The notes under the pieces were generated by a model that saw nothing but the letters and a program-made list of their open reading frames with translations, had not been told where the DNA came from and did not search any database. Positions 26,899 to 35,115 of a DNA stretch of 64,000 nucleotides are shown here, piece by piece (the first letter of the stretch is position 1; each line of letters starts with the position of its first letter). The translations under genes and the position numbers were made by a program. The stretch covers positions 1 to 64,000 of the forward strand of contig NZ_JAGGKV010000022.1 in NCBI RefSeq assembly GCF_017874035.1, read 5' to 3'. The stretch comes from Paenibacillus aceris (GTDB taxonomy: Bacteria > Bacillota > Bacilli > Paenibacillales > NBRC-103111).

Positions 26899-27957
26899 AT
26901 GAAGAAAGAGACATGGAACTTTGGGATTATCGGCCTTGGAGGAATAGGTGATTATCATATGAATCATCTTTCAAAAATTCCGTATACAAGAGTTGGGGCT
27001 ATTTGTGATGTGAACGAGAAGGCTGTTGAACAAGTAGGAAATAGATTGAATTTGCCGGCTGAGAAGAGGTATACAGCCTTTAAAGCGATAATTGACGATC
27101 CAGAAATAGACGTTATTTTATCCGGTGTCTCCAATAAGTTTCATTATGAGATTTTGAAATATGCTTTGGCATGCGGCAAACCTGTATTTTCCGAGAAGCC
27201 ATTCACACGGACATTGGAAGAAGCGGATGAGTTAGCAAGCATGTATGAAAAAAATCCGATCCCCTGTATGATTGGATTTTCCTATCGGTACAGGCCTTGT
27301 TTCCAGTATGTTAAACAGCTTGTTGCACAAGGTGCTCTAGGGCGTATCCGGCATTTCGCTGCGCACTACTTGCAAGAGGAAAATGCGCCAATGTTCAATA
27401 AAGAGTATACATGGCGGTTTAATAAAGAGATGGCAGGTTCAGGTATATTAGCGGATATTGGCTCCCATATGGTAGATGCAGCGCGTTTTTTCGTCGGTGA
27501 ATTTGTGCAGGTAAGCGGTATGATGAGCACATTTATCGATCGTAGAAGAGATCTGAGAACCGGTGAGCTTGTGGCTGTAGATGTAGACGATTTCACAGGG
27601 TTTCAGTGTGTTTTGGAAGGCGGAGTGATGGGGACGTTCTATACACACAAAAATGCAATTGGAACCAAAAACCAATTTGAGGTTACGCTGTTTGGGGATC
27701 TGGGCACGGCTAGGATTTCTGTCGAACGTCCCAATGAAGTTCACTTGACGGTAAGAGAAGGTGAGAAGATGGAGCTTACTGAAAAAGTCATTCATTTAGA
27801 TGAGAAAGAAATGAAGCCTATGCTGCAGGATTTTGTGGATTATTTGGAGCAGGCTCATTCTACGCTGCTACCGACTTTGCATGACGGTTATCGTAATCAA
27901 CAAGTACTGCAAGCGATTATAGATTCAGCCAAAGACGGAATAACGAGAAGCCTATAA
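26899..27957 (+). CDS. Gfo/Idh/MocA-family oxidoreductase
   Basis: A 352-residue NAD(P)-dependent sugar oxidoreductase. The Rossmann fingerprint is IIGLGGIGDYHMNHL near residues 10-24, the catalytic-loop motif EKPFTRT carries the conserved Lys, and the C-terminal alpha/beta domain contains AGSGILADIGSHMVDAARF, where the Asp and His of the active site lie. AGGAGGG precedes the ATG. With a ThuA protein encoded 31 bases downstream, it resembles the ThuB/ThuA pair that oxidises trehalose-type disaccharides at C3 in rhizobia. Confidence 0.88.
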   Translation: MKKETWNFGIIGLGGIGDYHMNHLSKIPYTRVGAICDVNEKAVEQVGNRLNLPAEKRYTAFKAIIDDPEIDVILSGVSNKFHYEILKYALACGKPVFSEKPFTRTLEEADELASMYEKNPIPCMIGFSYRYRPCFQYVKQLVAQGALGRIRHFAAHYLQEENAPMFNKEYTWRFNKEMAGSGILADIGSHMVDAARFFVGEFVQVSGMMSTFIDRRRDLRTGELVAVDVDDFTGFQCVLEGGVMGTFYTHKNAIGTKNQFEVTLFGDLGTARISVERPNEVHLTVREGEKMELTEKVIHLDEKEMKPMLQDFVDYLEQAHSTLLPTLHDGYRNQQVLQAIIDSAKDGITRSL

Positions 27958-27988
27958 CTTCATTTAGGAATGAGGGGAGTGCGTTATT

Positions 27989-28708
27989 ATGATAAAAGTC
28001 ACGATTTGGAATGAATTTCTGCAAGAACAAAGAAAAGAAGAGGTGGCTTGCATTTACCCGAAAGGCATGCACGGAGCGATTGCAGATGGTATAAAGCAAG
28101 AGGGGTTTGAGATTCGTTTTGCAACCTTTCAAGAGCCGGAGCATGGATTAACCCAAGAGACTCTGGATAACACCGATGTTCTTATTTACTGGGGCCACGT
28201 TGATCATAAGGGCTTTGACGATGCCGTCGTCGATCGCATTTGTGACCGAGTGCATAAGGGGATGGGGTTAGTTGTCCTGCATTCCGGCCATCATTCCAAA
28301 TTATTCCGTAAGCTGATGGGAACATCCTGTGATCTCCTTTGGAGAGAGGCGGATGAGAAAGAACGGCTTTGGGTTGTTGACCCCTCACACCCAATTGTAG
28401 AGGGAATTGGTCCTTATATCGATTTGGCAGAGGAGGAAATGTACGGCGAGCATTTTGATATCCCTGTGCCTGATGAGTTGATTTTCGTCAGTTGGTTCGA
28501 AGGTGGAGAAGTGTTTCGCAGCGGCTGCACATATCGGCGAGGTCAAGGCCGAATATTTTATTTCCGTCCAGGTCATGAGACATACCCGACCTATCATAAC
28601 AAAGATGTTCAGCGAGTCATCGCGAATGCAGTGAAATGGACAGCGCCGGTTCAACGAGAAAAAACGTTTTACGGGCATCATACTCCACTAGAGGAGATCA
28701 AGAAGTAA
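27989..28708 (+). CDS. ThuA-domain protein
   Basis: A 239-residue ThuA family protein (glutamine-amidotransferase-like fold), for example DVLIYWGHVDHKGFDDAVVDRI and GMGLVVLHSGHHSKLFRKLMG, with a C-terminal HETYPTYHNKDVQRVIANAVKW that is typical of the family. There is no signal peptide. GAGGGGAG precedes the ATG. It is the last gene of the Opp-type operon, and a strong hairpin follows. In rhizobia ThuA works with the Gfo/Idh-type ThuB in trehalose use, probably on a 3-keto intermediate. The same chemistry is inferred here, on an unknown glycoside. Confidence 0.85.
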   Translation: MIKVTIWNEFLQEQRKEEVACIYPKGMHGAIADGIKQEGFEIRFATFQEPEHGLTQETLDNTDVLIYWGHVDHKGFDDAVVDRICDRVHKGMGLVVLHSGHHSKLFRKLMGTSCDLLWREADEKERLWVVDPSHPIVEGIGPYIDLAEEEMYGEHFDIPVPDELIFVSWFEGGEVFRSGCTYRRGQGRIFYFRPGHETYPTYHNKDVQRVIANAVKWTAPVQREKTFYGHHTPLEEIKK

Positions 28709-28728
28709 ATAAAGAGGTCTACTACGAA

Positions 28729-28759
28729 CCCCCAAAAGAGCACATGCTGCTTTTTGGGG
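28729..28759 (+). terminator. hairpin terminator at the end of the Opp-type operon
   Basis: CCCCCAAAAG and CTTTTTGGGG pair, with an additional inner AGC/GCT pair. The U-rich tract is inside the 3' arm rather than after it, so termination strength is uncertain. It sits at the junction with the alanine dehydrogenase remnant. Confidence 0.55.
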
Positions 28760-29106
28760 TGCTTGATGTGAATCCGGACTGACTTCGCCAATTGGATGAC
28801 CTATTTCAGGGGCGTCTGCGCTCGCTTATGTCGCATGGAAGCAATATTGCGGAGGCTGTTAAAAAAGCGGACCTGCTGATCGGCACCGTATTGATTCCGG
28901 GGAGCCGTGCACCGCGACTCGTAACAGAAGCCGTTGTCAAAACGATGAAACCGGGGTCTGTCATCGTGGATGTAGCGATTGATCAAGGCGGCTCGAATCA
29001 GTTGGAATTGAAGTTGTTAACTTATGAAAAAGTGCTGGCAACGGATATCTATGCTTCGCTGAAGTCTGTTGAACATGTCACTATTGTTGGAATTGACAGC
29101 AGGTAA
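28759..29106 (+). pseudogene. ald: alanine dehydrogenase remnant (central fragment)
   Basis: Translation from 28759 gives VLDVNPD, a TGA stop, then LRQLDDLF and on to VDVAIDQGGS, the NAD-binding part of alanine dehydrogenase. The stop stands where the family has Arg (CGA to TGA). Homology starts abruptly at 28759, just after the hairpin, and fades after about 28996; the remaining frame to 29106 does not match the enzyme C-terminus. Both the N-terminal alanine-binding domain and the C-terminus are missing, so this is a decayed fragment and not a working gene. Confidence 0.75.
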
Positions 29107-29145
29107 ACAGAATCATATTTGCTTAGGAAACGTGAAAACAAAATG

Positions 29146-29174
29146 AACCTAGCGGACTGTCCGCTAGGTTTTTT
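29146..29174 (+). terminator. strong intrinsic terminator
   Basis: CCTAGCGGA, loop CTG, TCCGCTAGG, flanked by AA and a T6 run. It follows the alanine dehydrogenase remnant and faces the converging minus-strand ugd gene, so it could serve both directions. Confidence 0.9.
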
Positions 29175-29200
29175 CCATGAGGCTGGCAGTGTGGCGGCCT

Positions 29201-30520
29201 TTAGAGGCTTTCTTCCCTAGCAGACAAGCTGCACTCCATCGGTCGTCCAACGGGCACATAGACGGCTTTAACCACGTCCACAATTTGTGAAATGACGCCG
29301 CTGGGCAAGAGGTTTCGTCCATCAAGTACCAGAGGCTGGCGCATAAGGTGAAGCAGGTAAGGCCAATCCAGTTCAGCGAACTGCGGCCATTCCGTCATAA
29401 TCAGAACGGCATCGGCAGTGGCCGCTGCGGTATAAGGGGATTCCAGCACTTTAACAGTTTTTGCCCCGACTTGCCTGACGACAGGGTCGTAGGCTTGAAC
29501 CTCAATGCCATGACGCTCGCATTGCGCTAATAGGGTCAAGAATGGCGCGTCGCGAACATCATTCGTATTCGGCTTGAACGAGATGCCTAATACGCAGAGG
29601 CGCTTGCCTAAGGGATTGCCCCAGAGGGAAATAAGCTTGGCAATCATCCTTGGAATGCGCTGATCATTGACTTTGGCGACCGCTTCCAGAAGGGGAAGCG
29701 ATCTGCCGATCAGCTTCCCGGTTGTCAAGAGAGCTTGCAAATCCTTAGAGAAGCAGGAGCCTCCGTAACCGACGCCTGCCGAGAGGAACTCAGGTCCGAT
29801 GCGGCGGTCAGCACCGACCCCGCTCATCACATGGCGAATATCTGCGCCATAACCTTCACACACGTCGGACATCATATTGGCGAATGAGATCTTCATGGCC
29901 AGAAAAGCATTGGACGCATATTTAACGAGCTCGGCACTGCGCCTTTCACATACATGAATAGGTGCCTCGATGCCGTCATATAACTCGCGAAGCAGTGTTT
30001 CCGCTTGTGGCGTTTTGCAGCCGAATACGATGCGATCCGGCTCCATGAAGTCGTTCAAGGCACTGCCCTGCCGCAAAAATTCGGGATTAAAGACCACTTC
30101 CGTATGAAGACCGGCCGCCAGCAGGCTCGCTTCCAACTCGTCGCAGGTGCCCACTGGGACAGTGCTTTTAATGATCACAAAGGGCGGGCAAGTGGTCGAT
30201 TGCATCAATTGAGCCAGCACCTCATGGATGTGGCCCAAGTCTGTATGTCCGTCCGGGCGCGTTGGTGTGCCGACGGCAACCATCAGCGCGTCGGCATCCG
30301 CTGAAGCCTTGACAACATCGGTCTCAAAACGCAAATTGCCCTTCGCAGAAACGTCAGCCAACTCTTGCTCCAGTTGTGGCTCCCATATGTTGAGCTTGTT
30401 TTCCTGCAGCCCGCGAATAATAGGCTCGCGGTCAACCGCAATCACGTCGTGCCCCAGTTTTGCGAAGCACACAGCGGCTACCAATCCGACATATCCGGTC
30501 CCGACTAATGTTAATCGCAT
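29201..30520 (-). CDS. ugd: UDP-glucose 6-dehydrogenase
   Basis: A 439-residue UDP-glucose/GDP-mannose dehydrogenase that oxidises UDP-glucose to UDP-glucuronate with two NAD+. The N-terminal Rossmann fold begins MRLTLVGTGYVGLVAAVCFAKLGHDV; the catalytic Cys256 lies in GVGYGGSCFSKD; the central helix contains NAFLAMKISFANM. AAGGGGGGAA precedes the ATG on the minus strand. It follows a glycosyltransferase gene by 18 bases, so UDP-glucuronate is likely used by that transferase for a cell-envelope glycolipid or polymer. It belongs to the TuaD/Ugd family. Confidence 0.93.
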   Translation of the reverse strand: MRLTLVGTGYVGLVAAVCFAKLGHDVIAVDREPIIRGLQENKLNIWEPQLEQELADVSAKGNLRFETDVVKASADADALMVAVGTPTRPDGHTDLGHIHEVLAQLMQSTTCPPFVIIKSTVPVGTCDELEASLLAAGLHTEVVFNPEFLRQGSALNDFMEPDRIVFGCKTPQAETLLRELYDGIEAPIHVCERRSAELVKYASNAFLAMKISFANMMSDVCEGYGADIRHVMSGVGADRRIGPEFLSAGVGYGGSCFSKDLQALLTTGKLIGRSLPLLEAVAKVNDQRIPRMIAKLISLWGNPLGKRLCVLGISFKPNTNDVRDAPFLTLLAQCERHGIEVQAYDPVVRQVGAKTVKVLESPYTAAATADAVLIMTEWPQFAELDWPYLLHLMRQPLVLDGRNLLPSGVISQIVDVVKAVYVPVGRPMECSLSAREESL

Positions 30521-30538
30521 GGATGTTCCCCCCTTTTA

Positions 30539-31696
30539 TTAAGCGGTATAGAATCCTAATTTGTTTCCAATCCTTCGCGCATCAATAATCTGTTCGTAAT
30601 CCCCGAGCAGTCGATCAAAAATAGCATCCCATGATCGCCCAAGCGCGAACTTCCTTGCGGCAAGACGGAAGTCAGCCCATTGTTCAGGGGCATTCATCCA
30701 AGCCTCAATGGCCTGGACAAACGCTTCAGGCTGGCGAGGTGCACATAACGCCCCTGTCTGGCCCTGGACGACCATATCGCGAACTCCTCCGCTATTTGCG
30801 GCAATGACCGGCAGACCGGAGGCCATTGCCTCTTGGACGACATTACCAAACGTTTCGGTACTGGAAGGGAAGACGAAGAGATCCGAGGAGGCATAGATTT
30901 CAGCAAGTTCTTCGCCTTGCTTGTAGCCGGCAAACGTCACATTGTGTGGAGCTTGCTCGCGCAGCTCTCCGAGCTGCGGACCGTCTCCTACGACGAGCCA
31001 GTGGACACGTTCTTTCAGGGAATCCGGTAAAGTGCGCATGACGGCGGATAATGTATCGATATCTTTTTCCGGGGCAATGCGCCCTACATATAAGAGAAGG
31101 AAAGGAGCGGTGATACCATACCTCTCGCGAACAGTGCAGCTATTCTTTTCGGGGGTGTAGAGCGCACAATCGACACCTCTTGACCACAGCAGCAGGCGGT
31201 CGAGGCCTTGTGCATGCAGATGGTCCATCGTATCGGTTGAGGGCACAAATGTAGCGTCACAGGATTGATGGAACCATTTCATATACGTCCAGTATAAGGG
31301 GACGGCTCTTTTCATCCGGTAGTAAGCCAGGTAACGGTCAAAATGGGTATGGTAGGAGGCTACGTGCGAAATCCGGTTCTTGCGGGCGTAGTGCAGACCG
31401 CACAAACCGATGTTGAACGGAGTAGCCATATGGAGTAGGTGGGGGCGGAATCGGTCAAGCTCAGAATTCAGAGAAATGAAGTTCGGCAGGGCAATCCGGC
31501 ATTCGGGATAAAGGAAGAAAGGGATAGAGGGGACAGGGCGGATCAGTTCAGAGTAAGCCATCTCATCGGTACACTTCGGGGTAAACACAAGATGCTCAAC
31601 GCCACGGCGATTCAAGTAATCGGTGAGCCGTCCAAGCGTGAGCGCAACGCCATTCATTTGAGGAACGTAGGTATCGGTAAACAACGCGAGGCGCAT
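30539..31696 (-). CDS. glycosyltransferase family 4 (SqdX/PimB-like)
   Basis: A 385-residue GT-B glycosyltransferase. The N-terminus MRLALFTDTYVPQMNGVALTLGRL is typical of the glycolipid-forming GT4 group (SqdX, PimB, MgdA). The donor-binding domain has VGRIAPEKDIDTLSAV and the E-x7-E motif PSSTETFGNVVQEAMASGLPV. The start at 31696 is preferred because AGGAGGG lies just upstream on the minus strand; an in-frame ATG at 31738 lacks one. It is cotranscribed with ugd. A glucuronosyl-lipid product is inferred, and the acceptor is unknown. Confidence 0.85.
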   Translation of the reverse strand: MRLALFTDTYVPQMNGVALTLGRLTDYLNRRGVEHLVFTPKCTDEMAYSELIRPVPSIPFFLYPECRIALPNFISLNSELDRFRPHLLHMATPFNIGLCGLHYARKNRISHVASYHTHFDRYLAYYRMKRAVPLYWTYMKWFHQSCDATFVPSTDTMDHLHAQGLDRLLLWSRGVDCALYTPEKNSCTVRERYGITAPFLLLYVGRIAPEKDIDTLSAVMRTLPDSLKERVHWLVVGDGPQLGELREQAPHNVTFAGYKQGEELAEIYASSDLFVFPSSTETFGNVVQEAMASGLPVIAANSGGVRDMVVQGQTGALCAPRQPEAFVQAIEAWMNAPEQWADFRLAARKFALGRSWDAIFDRLLGDYEQIIDARRIGNKLGFYTA

Positions 31697-31718
31697 AAGA
31701 ATCCCTCCTGTAGTTCCT

Positions 31719-31772
31719 AGATACGTTAAGCGTAACATGCGATTATTCGTGGAACGTTAACCGCATGTTAAT
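31719..31772 (-). promoter_or_regulatory. possible promoter with PhoP-like direct repeats
   Basis: On the minus strand TTAACA (31772-31767) and TTAACG (31761-31756) are spaced 11 bases apart, as in Bacillus PhoP boxes, and a further TTAACG lies at 31730-31725. A possible -10, TATCTA, is at 31724-31719. A nine-base inverted repeat TAACATGCG/CGCATGTTA (31734-31742 and 31763-31771) overlaps the same DNA, so another regulator cannot be excluded. Confidence 0.4.
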
Positions 31773-31941
31773 TCTTTTTTAAAATGGGGACGGCGGTCTG
31801 AGGAGTCGCGAAACCGGGGGCTTGTTCTTTTTTTGTCGAAAATCAATAACAAAAGGATGGCAGAAATCGACATACGGAATGAGAGATTTGGAATATGATA
31901 GAGAGGAAGGCAGCGTTTACTCATAGAAGGGAATGATCATT

Positions 31942-33141
31942 TTGGGCAAAATACAAATATCCTCAAAAGGGATCGAAAAAACTCTTCGTAAATTTGATTA
32001 TTTGCAGGCGGTTTCCGAATATATTTGGAACGGCTTCGATGCAGGGGCCACGATGGTAGATATGAAGCTGCACCAAAATATCCTTGGCGGCATTGACCAC
32101 ATTGTGATTACGGATAACGGTTATGGGATTGACCGGCGTGAATTGGAACGAAAGTTTACGCCCTTTTTTGAATCTGAGAAGCAGATTGATCCGGATAGGC
32201 GCTCTAGAACAACCTCGGCCATGCATGGTAAAAATGGCATCGGCCGATTAACTTTCCATCGTTTTGCTTCAGATGCGACCTGGAAAACGACCTACGTTGA
32301 CGGTTTGCTTAAAAACTCCTATACGATACGCATACTCTCCAATGAATTGGACGCTTATGCGGTGACCAAAACGAAGCTCACGGACGAAGAGCCCGGGACG
32401 ACGGTAACTTTCCATAATATTATTAAAGACTTCATTCAAGAGGATTTAGTTGCTTTCTTATGCAAGGAGTTCGGCTGGTTTTTGGAGCTTCACGCGGAGA
32501 AGGGCTTCGTACTTCGAATCGACGGACAATCCCTGGATTACAGGGGTTTGATCGGCGAAAAAGAATGCTTCGACATTGTCCATCCGGGCAGCCAGACGGC
32601 GTTCAAGATTAAATTTGTCCGTTGGCAGGACCGGATCAATCATGAGTATTCCAAGCTCTATTTTATCGACTCCCATCTGGAGGAAAAGTATAAGCAGCCG
32701 ACCACCTTTAACAATAAAGGTGACTCCTTCTATCACAGCGTTTATATTCAGAGCAAACTATTCGATTATTTCGATTTTGAGAGCGACGATCAAAGCGGGC
32801 AGCTAGAAGCGGCTTTTGGCGTAAGCAGGAAAAGCGATGCTTTTCAATTTTTGCTGGAAGAAATCAACGGTTTTATTAAGCAAAAAAGAAAGCCCTATTT
32901 ACAAATACTTTCGGATCATGTCATTCAAGAGTTCGCGGAAGCGAAGGCGTTTCCGGACTTTACGGATGAACCGGAGGACATGGTGAAAAAAACGGAGCTG
33001 GAATCCGTCATTAGGGAGCTGTGCCAGCTAGAACCAAGAGTGTTCGCCAGATTAAATCCGGAACAGAAGAAATTAATGGCTCACCTCATCCATTTGGCAA
33101 TGGGTTCAACGGAGCGCCGGCGTTTGTTGGAAGCTTTATAA
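31942..33141 (+). CDS. GHKL (Hsp90-like) ATPase of unknown function
   Basis: A 399-residue protein with an N-terminal GHKL ATPase fold: the N-box helix AVSEYIWNGFDAGATMV with the metal-binding Asn, the G1 box ITDNGYGIDRREL and the G2 box MHGKNGIGRLTFHRFA. The rest has an S5-like central region and a charged helical C-terminus that stops at RRRLLEAL. Proteins of this MORC/HSP90-like type often run longer, so a C-terminal truncation is possible. TTG 31942 has AGAAGGGA ten bases upstream; ATG 31933 is too close to it. It is an orphan with no recognisable partner, and a role in defence or DNA-associated processes is speculation. Confidence 0.7.
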   Translation: MGKIQISSKGIEKTLRKFDYLQAVSEYIWNGFDAGATMVDMKLHQNILGGIDHIVITDNGYGIDRRELERKFTPFFESEKQIDPDRRSRTTSAMHGKNGIGRLTFHRFASDATWKTTYVDGLLKNSYTIRILSNELDAYAVTKTKLTDEEPGTTVTFHNIIKDFIQEDLVAFLCKEFGWFLELHAEKGFVLRIDGQSLDYRGLIGEKECFDIVHPGSQTAFKIKFVRWQDRINHEYSKLYFIDSHLEEKYKQPTTFNNKGDSFYHSVYIQSKLFDYFDFESDDQSGQLEAAFGVSRKSDAFQFLLEEINGFIKQKRKPYLQILSDHVIQEFAEAKAFPDFTDEPEDMVKKTELESVIRELCQLEPRVFARLNPEQKKLMAHLIHLAMGSTERRRLLEAL

Positions 33142-33148
33142 GAAAAGG

Positions 33149-33191
33149 GTTGTCCCAAAGTGGAGTTATCTACTTGAGGACAGCTCTTTTT
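33149..33191 (+). terminator. terminator between converging genes
   Basis: GTTGTCC pairs with GGACAGC and an inner AAGT with ACTT; a T-rich run follows at 33187-33191. It separates the ATPase gene from the converging AraC gene. Confidence 0.6.
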
Positions 33192-33198
33192 AATTTTG

Positions 33199-34059
33199 CT
33201 ACGACCACTGCCGATTCCGGTATTCCGAAGGCGAGATGCCAAAATATAGCGTGAACTGCTTGCTGAAATGATGGATAGACGAATAGCCCAAATCCTCAGC
33301 AATGTCAGTGACCGATCGGGTACTTTCTTTTAAAGCGGCAGCGGCTTGTTTCATGACGACCGATGTCCAATAGGCTTTGGGGGACATGCCCGTGGCTTGT
33401 TTGAACAGTTGGTGAAACTGTGTTTTCTTCAGCTTGCTTTGTTCCAGCCATGTTTCATAACGGGAGACAGCATAAGCCTTTTTGTGAATGTTATCGAGCA
33501 GTGGCTTGATGCGGTAATCAATGAATGGCGCGTAGGTATGAAGCTGCACAATTTTTAGCAGCAATGCTTGAAGGAGGCTCTTGGCAATAGCATCTGAGTA
33601 GGGTGCGGAATTCTGGTGCTGCTCCACCACGAGGGCGAACAGGTCGGATAAAGCGCTTTGGTGCTGGAAATGGAGCAGATTAGGCAAACTGTCCAAGTCT
33701 GCATTTGGTTCGATTGCCGTCAAGATATGTGGGTCGAAGTCGGTTTCTTTCCAAACGAGATGTTTTGCCCCAACGTCCGGGCGAGGAGTCCATAAGTCGC
33801 AATAGATATTATAGGTGGATAAAGCGTGTACGTTGTCAGAATGAAAGGAGTGCAGCCATTTAGGAGGGAAATAGAGCAAATCACCTTTGGCAATGGAAAA
33901 GGTCCCCGACGGGAGCGTCACAGCTCCTTTGCCGCCAGTCACGAGATGAAAAGCATAACAGTAGCCTAACCGGAAAGATTCGCTGCTGTTTTTTTCATAA
34001 GGAAAGCGGTAGTGGTGAGCCGTTCTTATCGATGGGTTCATTGCTGTCAAAATCGGCAT
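33199..34059 (-). CDS. AraC-family transcriptional regulator (cupin + HTH)
   Basis: A 286-residue regulator with an N-terminal cupin-like sensor (VTGGKGAVTLPSGTFSIAKGDLLYFPP) and a C-terminal AraC domain (about 190-285) with KKTQFHQLFKQATGMSPKAYW and VTDIAEDLGYSSIHHFSKQFTLYFGISPSEYR. The start at 34059 is chosen because GGGAGG lies just upstream on the minus strand. It is divergent from the PhyH-type dioxygenase gene, whose coding start is about 170 bases away, so it most likely controls that gene. Confidence 0.88.
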   Translation of the reverse strand: MPILTAMNPSIRTAHHYRFPYEKNSSESFRLGYCYAFHLVTGGKGAVTLPSGTFSIAKGDLLYFPPKWLHSFHSDNVHALSTYNIYCDLWTPRPDVGAKHLVWKETDFDPHILTAIEPNADLDSLPNLLHFQHQSALSDLFALVVEQHQNSAPYSDAIAKSLLQALLLKIVQLHTYAPFIDYRIKPLLDNIHKKAYAVSRYETWLEQSKLKKTQFHQLFKQATGMSPKAYWTSVVMKQAAAALKESTRSVTDIAEDLGYSSIHHFSKQFTLYFGISPSEYRNRQWS

Positions 34060-34230
34060 GGGGCAACCTCCCTTTTTGCGCATTGTCCTCTAATAGTAAT
34101 TCATTTCGAGCTGGATGAAAATAAAATAACCGGAAGAATTGATCAATCGTTGAACAAGCGGATAAATACCTTTTTGCTCAAAGATGCTAAATTAATAAGT
34201 GTAGATCAACTTCAAGGAGGAATGGAAATC

Positions 34231-35109
34231 ATGAATGTAAGTCAAATCGGCGGAAGTTTGAGCAAAGAGCAAATCGACTTTTATCATTTGGAGGGCTATT
34301 TGGTCATTCCTAACCTGCTTCAAGAAGAAGACCTCACACAGGCGATTGAGGCGATGAACAGCAAAGTTTCGGCTATCGCAGATGAGCTTGCGCAAGCAGG
34401 ACTCATTCATGACAAACTAGAAGATCGGCCTTTTAAATACCGTCTGGCCGAGTTGTTTAAAGATTTAACGGCGGAGCACTTCCTCAAATATGGAAGAAGC
34501 TGGAGAGACCGAATTCCCGGTTACTTTCACTTGATGAGCAATCCCAAAATTCTGGATGCGGTAGAGTCCTTAATCGGAGGAGAACTTTTCTCAAATCCGG
34601 TGTACAACACGAGACCGAAAATTCCGAAGGTTGCAGCAGGCGCAGTGCCTTGGCACCAGGATAAGTCCTACTGGCCCGATGCCAATTCCAATCCCGTGAT
34701 CACAGTATGGATTCCGCTTGTTGACGCAAATGAGATTAACGGATGTCTGCATATTAAACCGCGTACTCACCGTAAGCGCTTACTGAAGTGGCACCAAGAA
34801 TCAGAGACGGGAACAGGGTACACGGCCTTGCACGAAAGCCAGCTTGGGAAGACCAAGACGGTCGTTCTCCCGGTTACGGCAGGGAGTGCGATTCTGTTCA
34901 ATGACCGTTGTTTGCATATGTCGACGCCGAATTTATCCGACGAGGTTCGCTGGAGTGTTGATCTGCGCTATCAGCCTACTGATCAGGATCCAATGCCGGC
35001 TCATGGAGCAGGTTTCTTGGCAAGAAGCTATAAATATCCTGAGCGTGTTGCGACGTTAGAGGATTGGATGGCCAATCGGACGGAGCGTACGGCGGTGTCG
35101 GCTGACTAA
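34231..35109 (+). CDS. phytanoyl-CoA dioxygenase (PhyH) family protein
   Basis: A 292-residue Fe(II)/2-oxoglutarate-dependent oxygenase. The iron ligands are visible as the HxD pair His142-x-Asp144 (PWHQDKSYW) and the distal His229 (RCLHMSTPN); the Arg of RWSVDLRYQ nearby should bind 2-oxoglutarate. AAGGAGG lies ten bases before ATG 34231; the closer ATG at 34222 is too near. PhyH proteins beside AraC regulators are common in Paenibacillus, and their substrates are mostly unknown. Small-molecule hydroxylation of a plant or sugar-derived compound is possible. Confidence 0.85.
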   Translation: MNVSQIGGSLSKEQIDFYHLEGYLVIPNLLQEEDLTQAIEAMNSKVSAIADELAQAGLIHDKLEDRPFKYRLAELFKDLTAEHFLKYGRSWRDRIPGYFHLMSNPKILDAVESLIGGELFSNPVYNTRPKIPKVAAGAVPWHQDKSYWPDANSNPVITVWIPLVDANEINGCLHIKPRTHRKRLLKWHQESETGTGYTALHESQLGKTKTVVLPVTAGSAILFNDRCLHMSTPNLSDEVRWSVDLRYQPTDQDPMPAHGAGFLARSYKYPERVATLEDWMANRTERTAVSAD

Positions 35110-35115
35110 TTCTAC

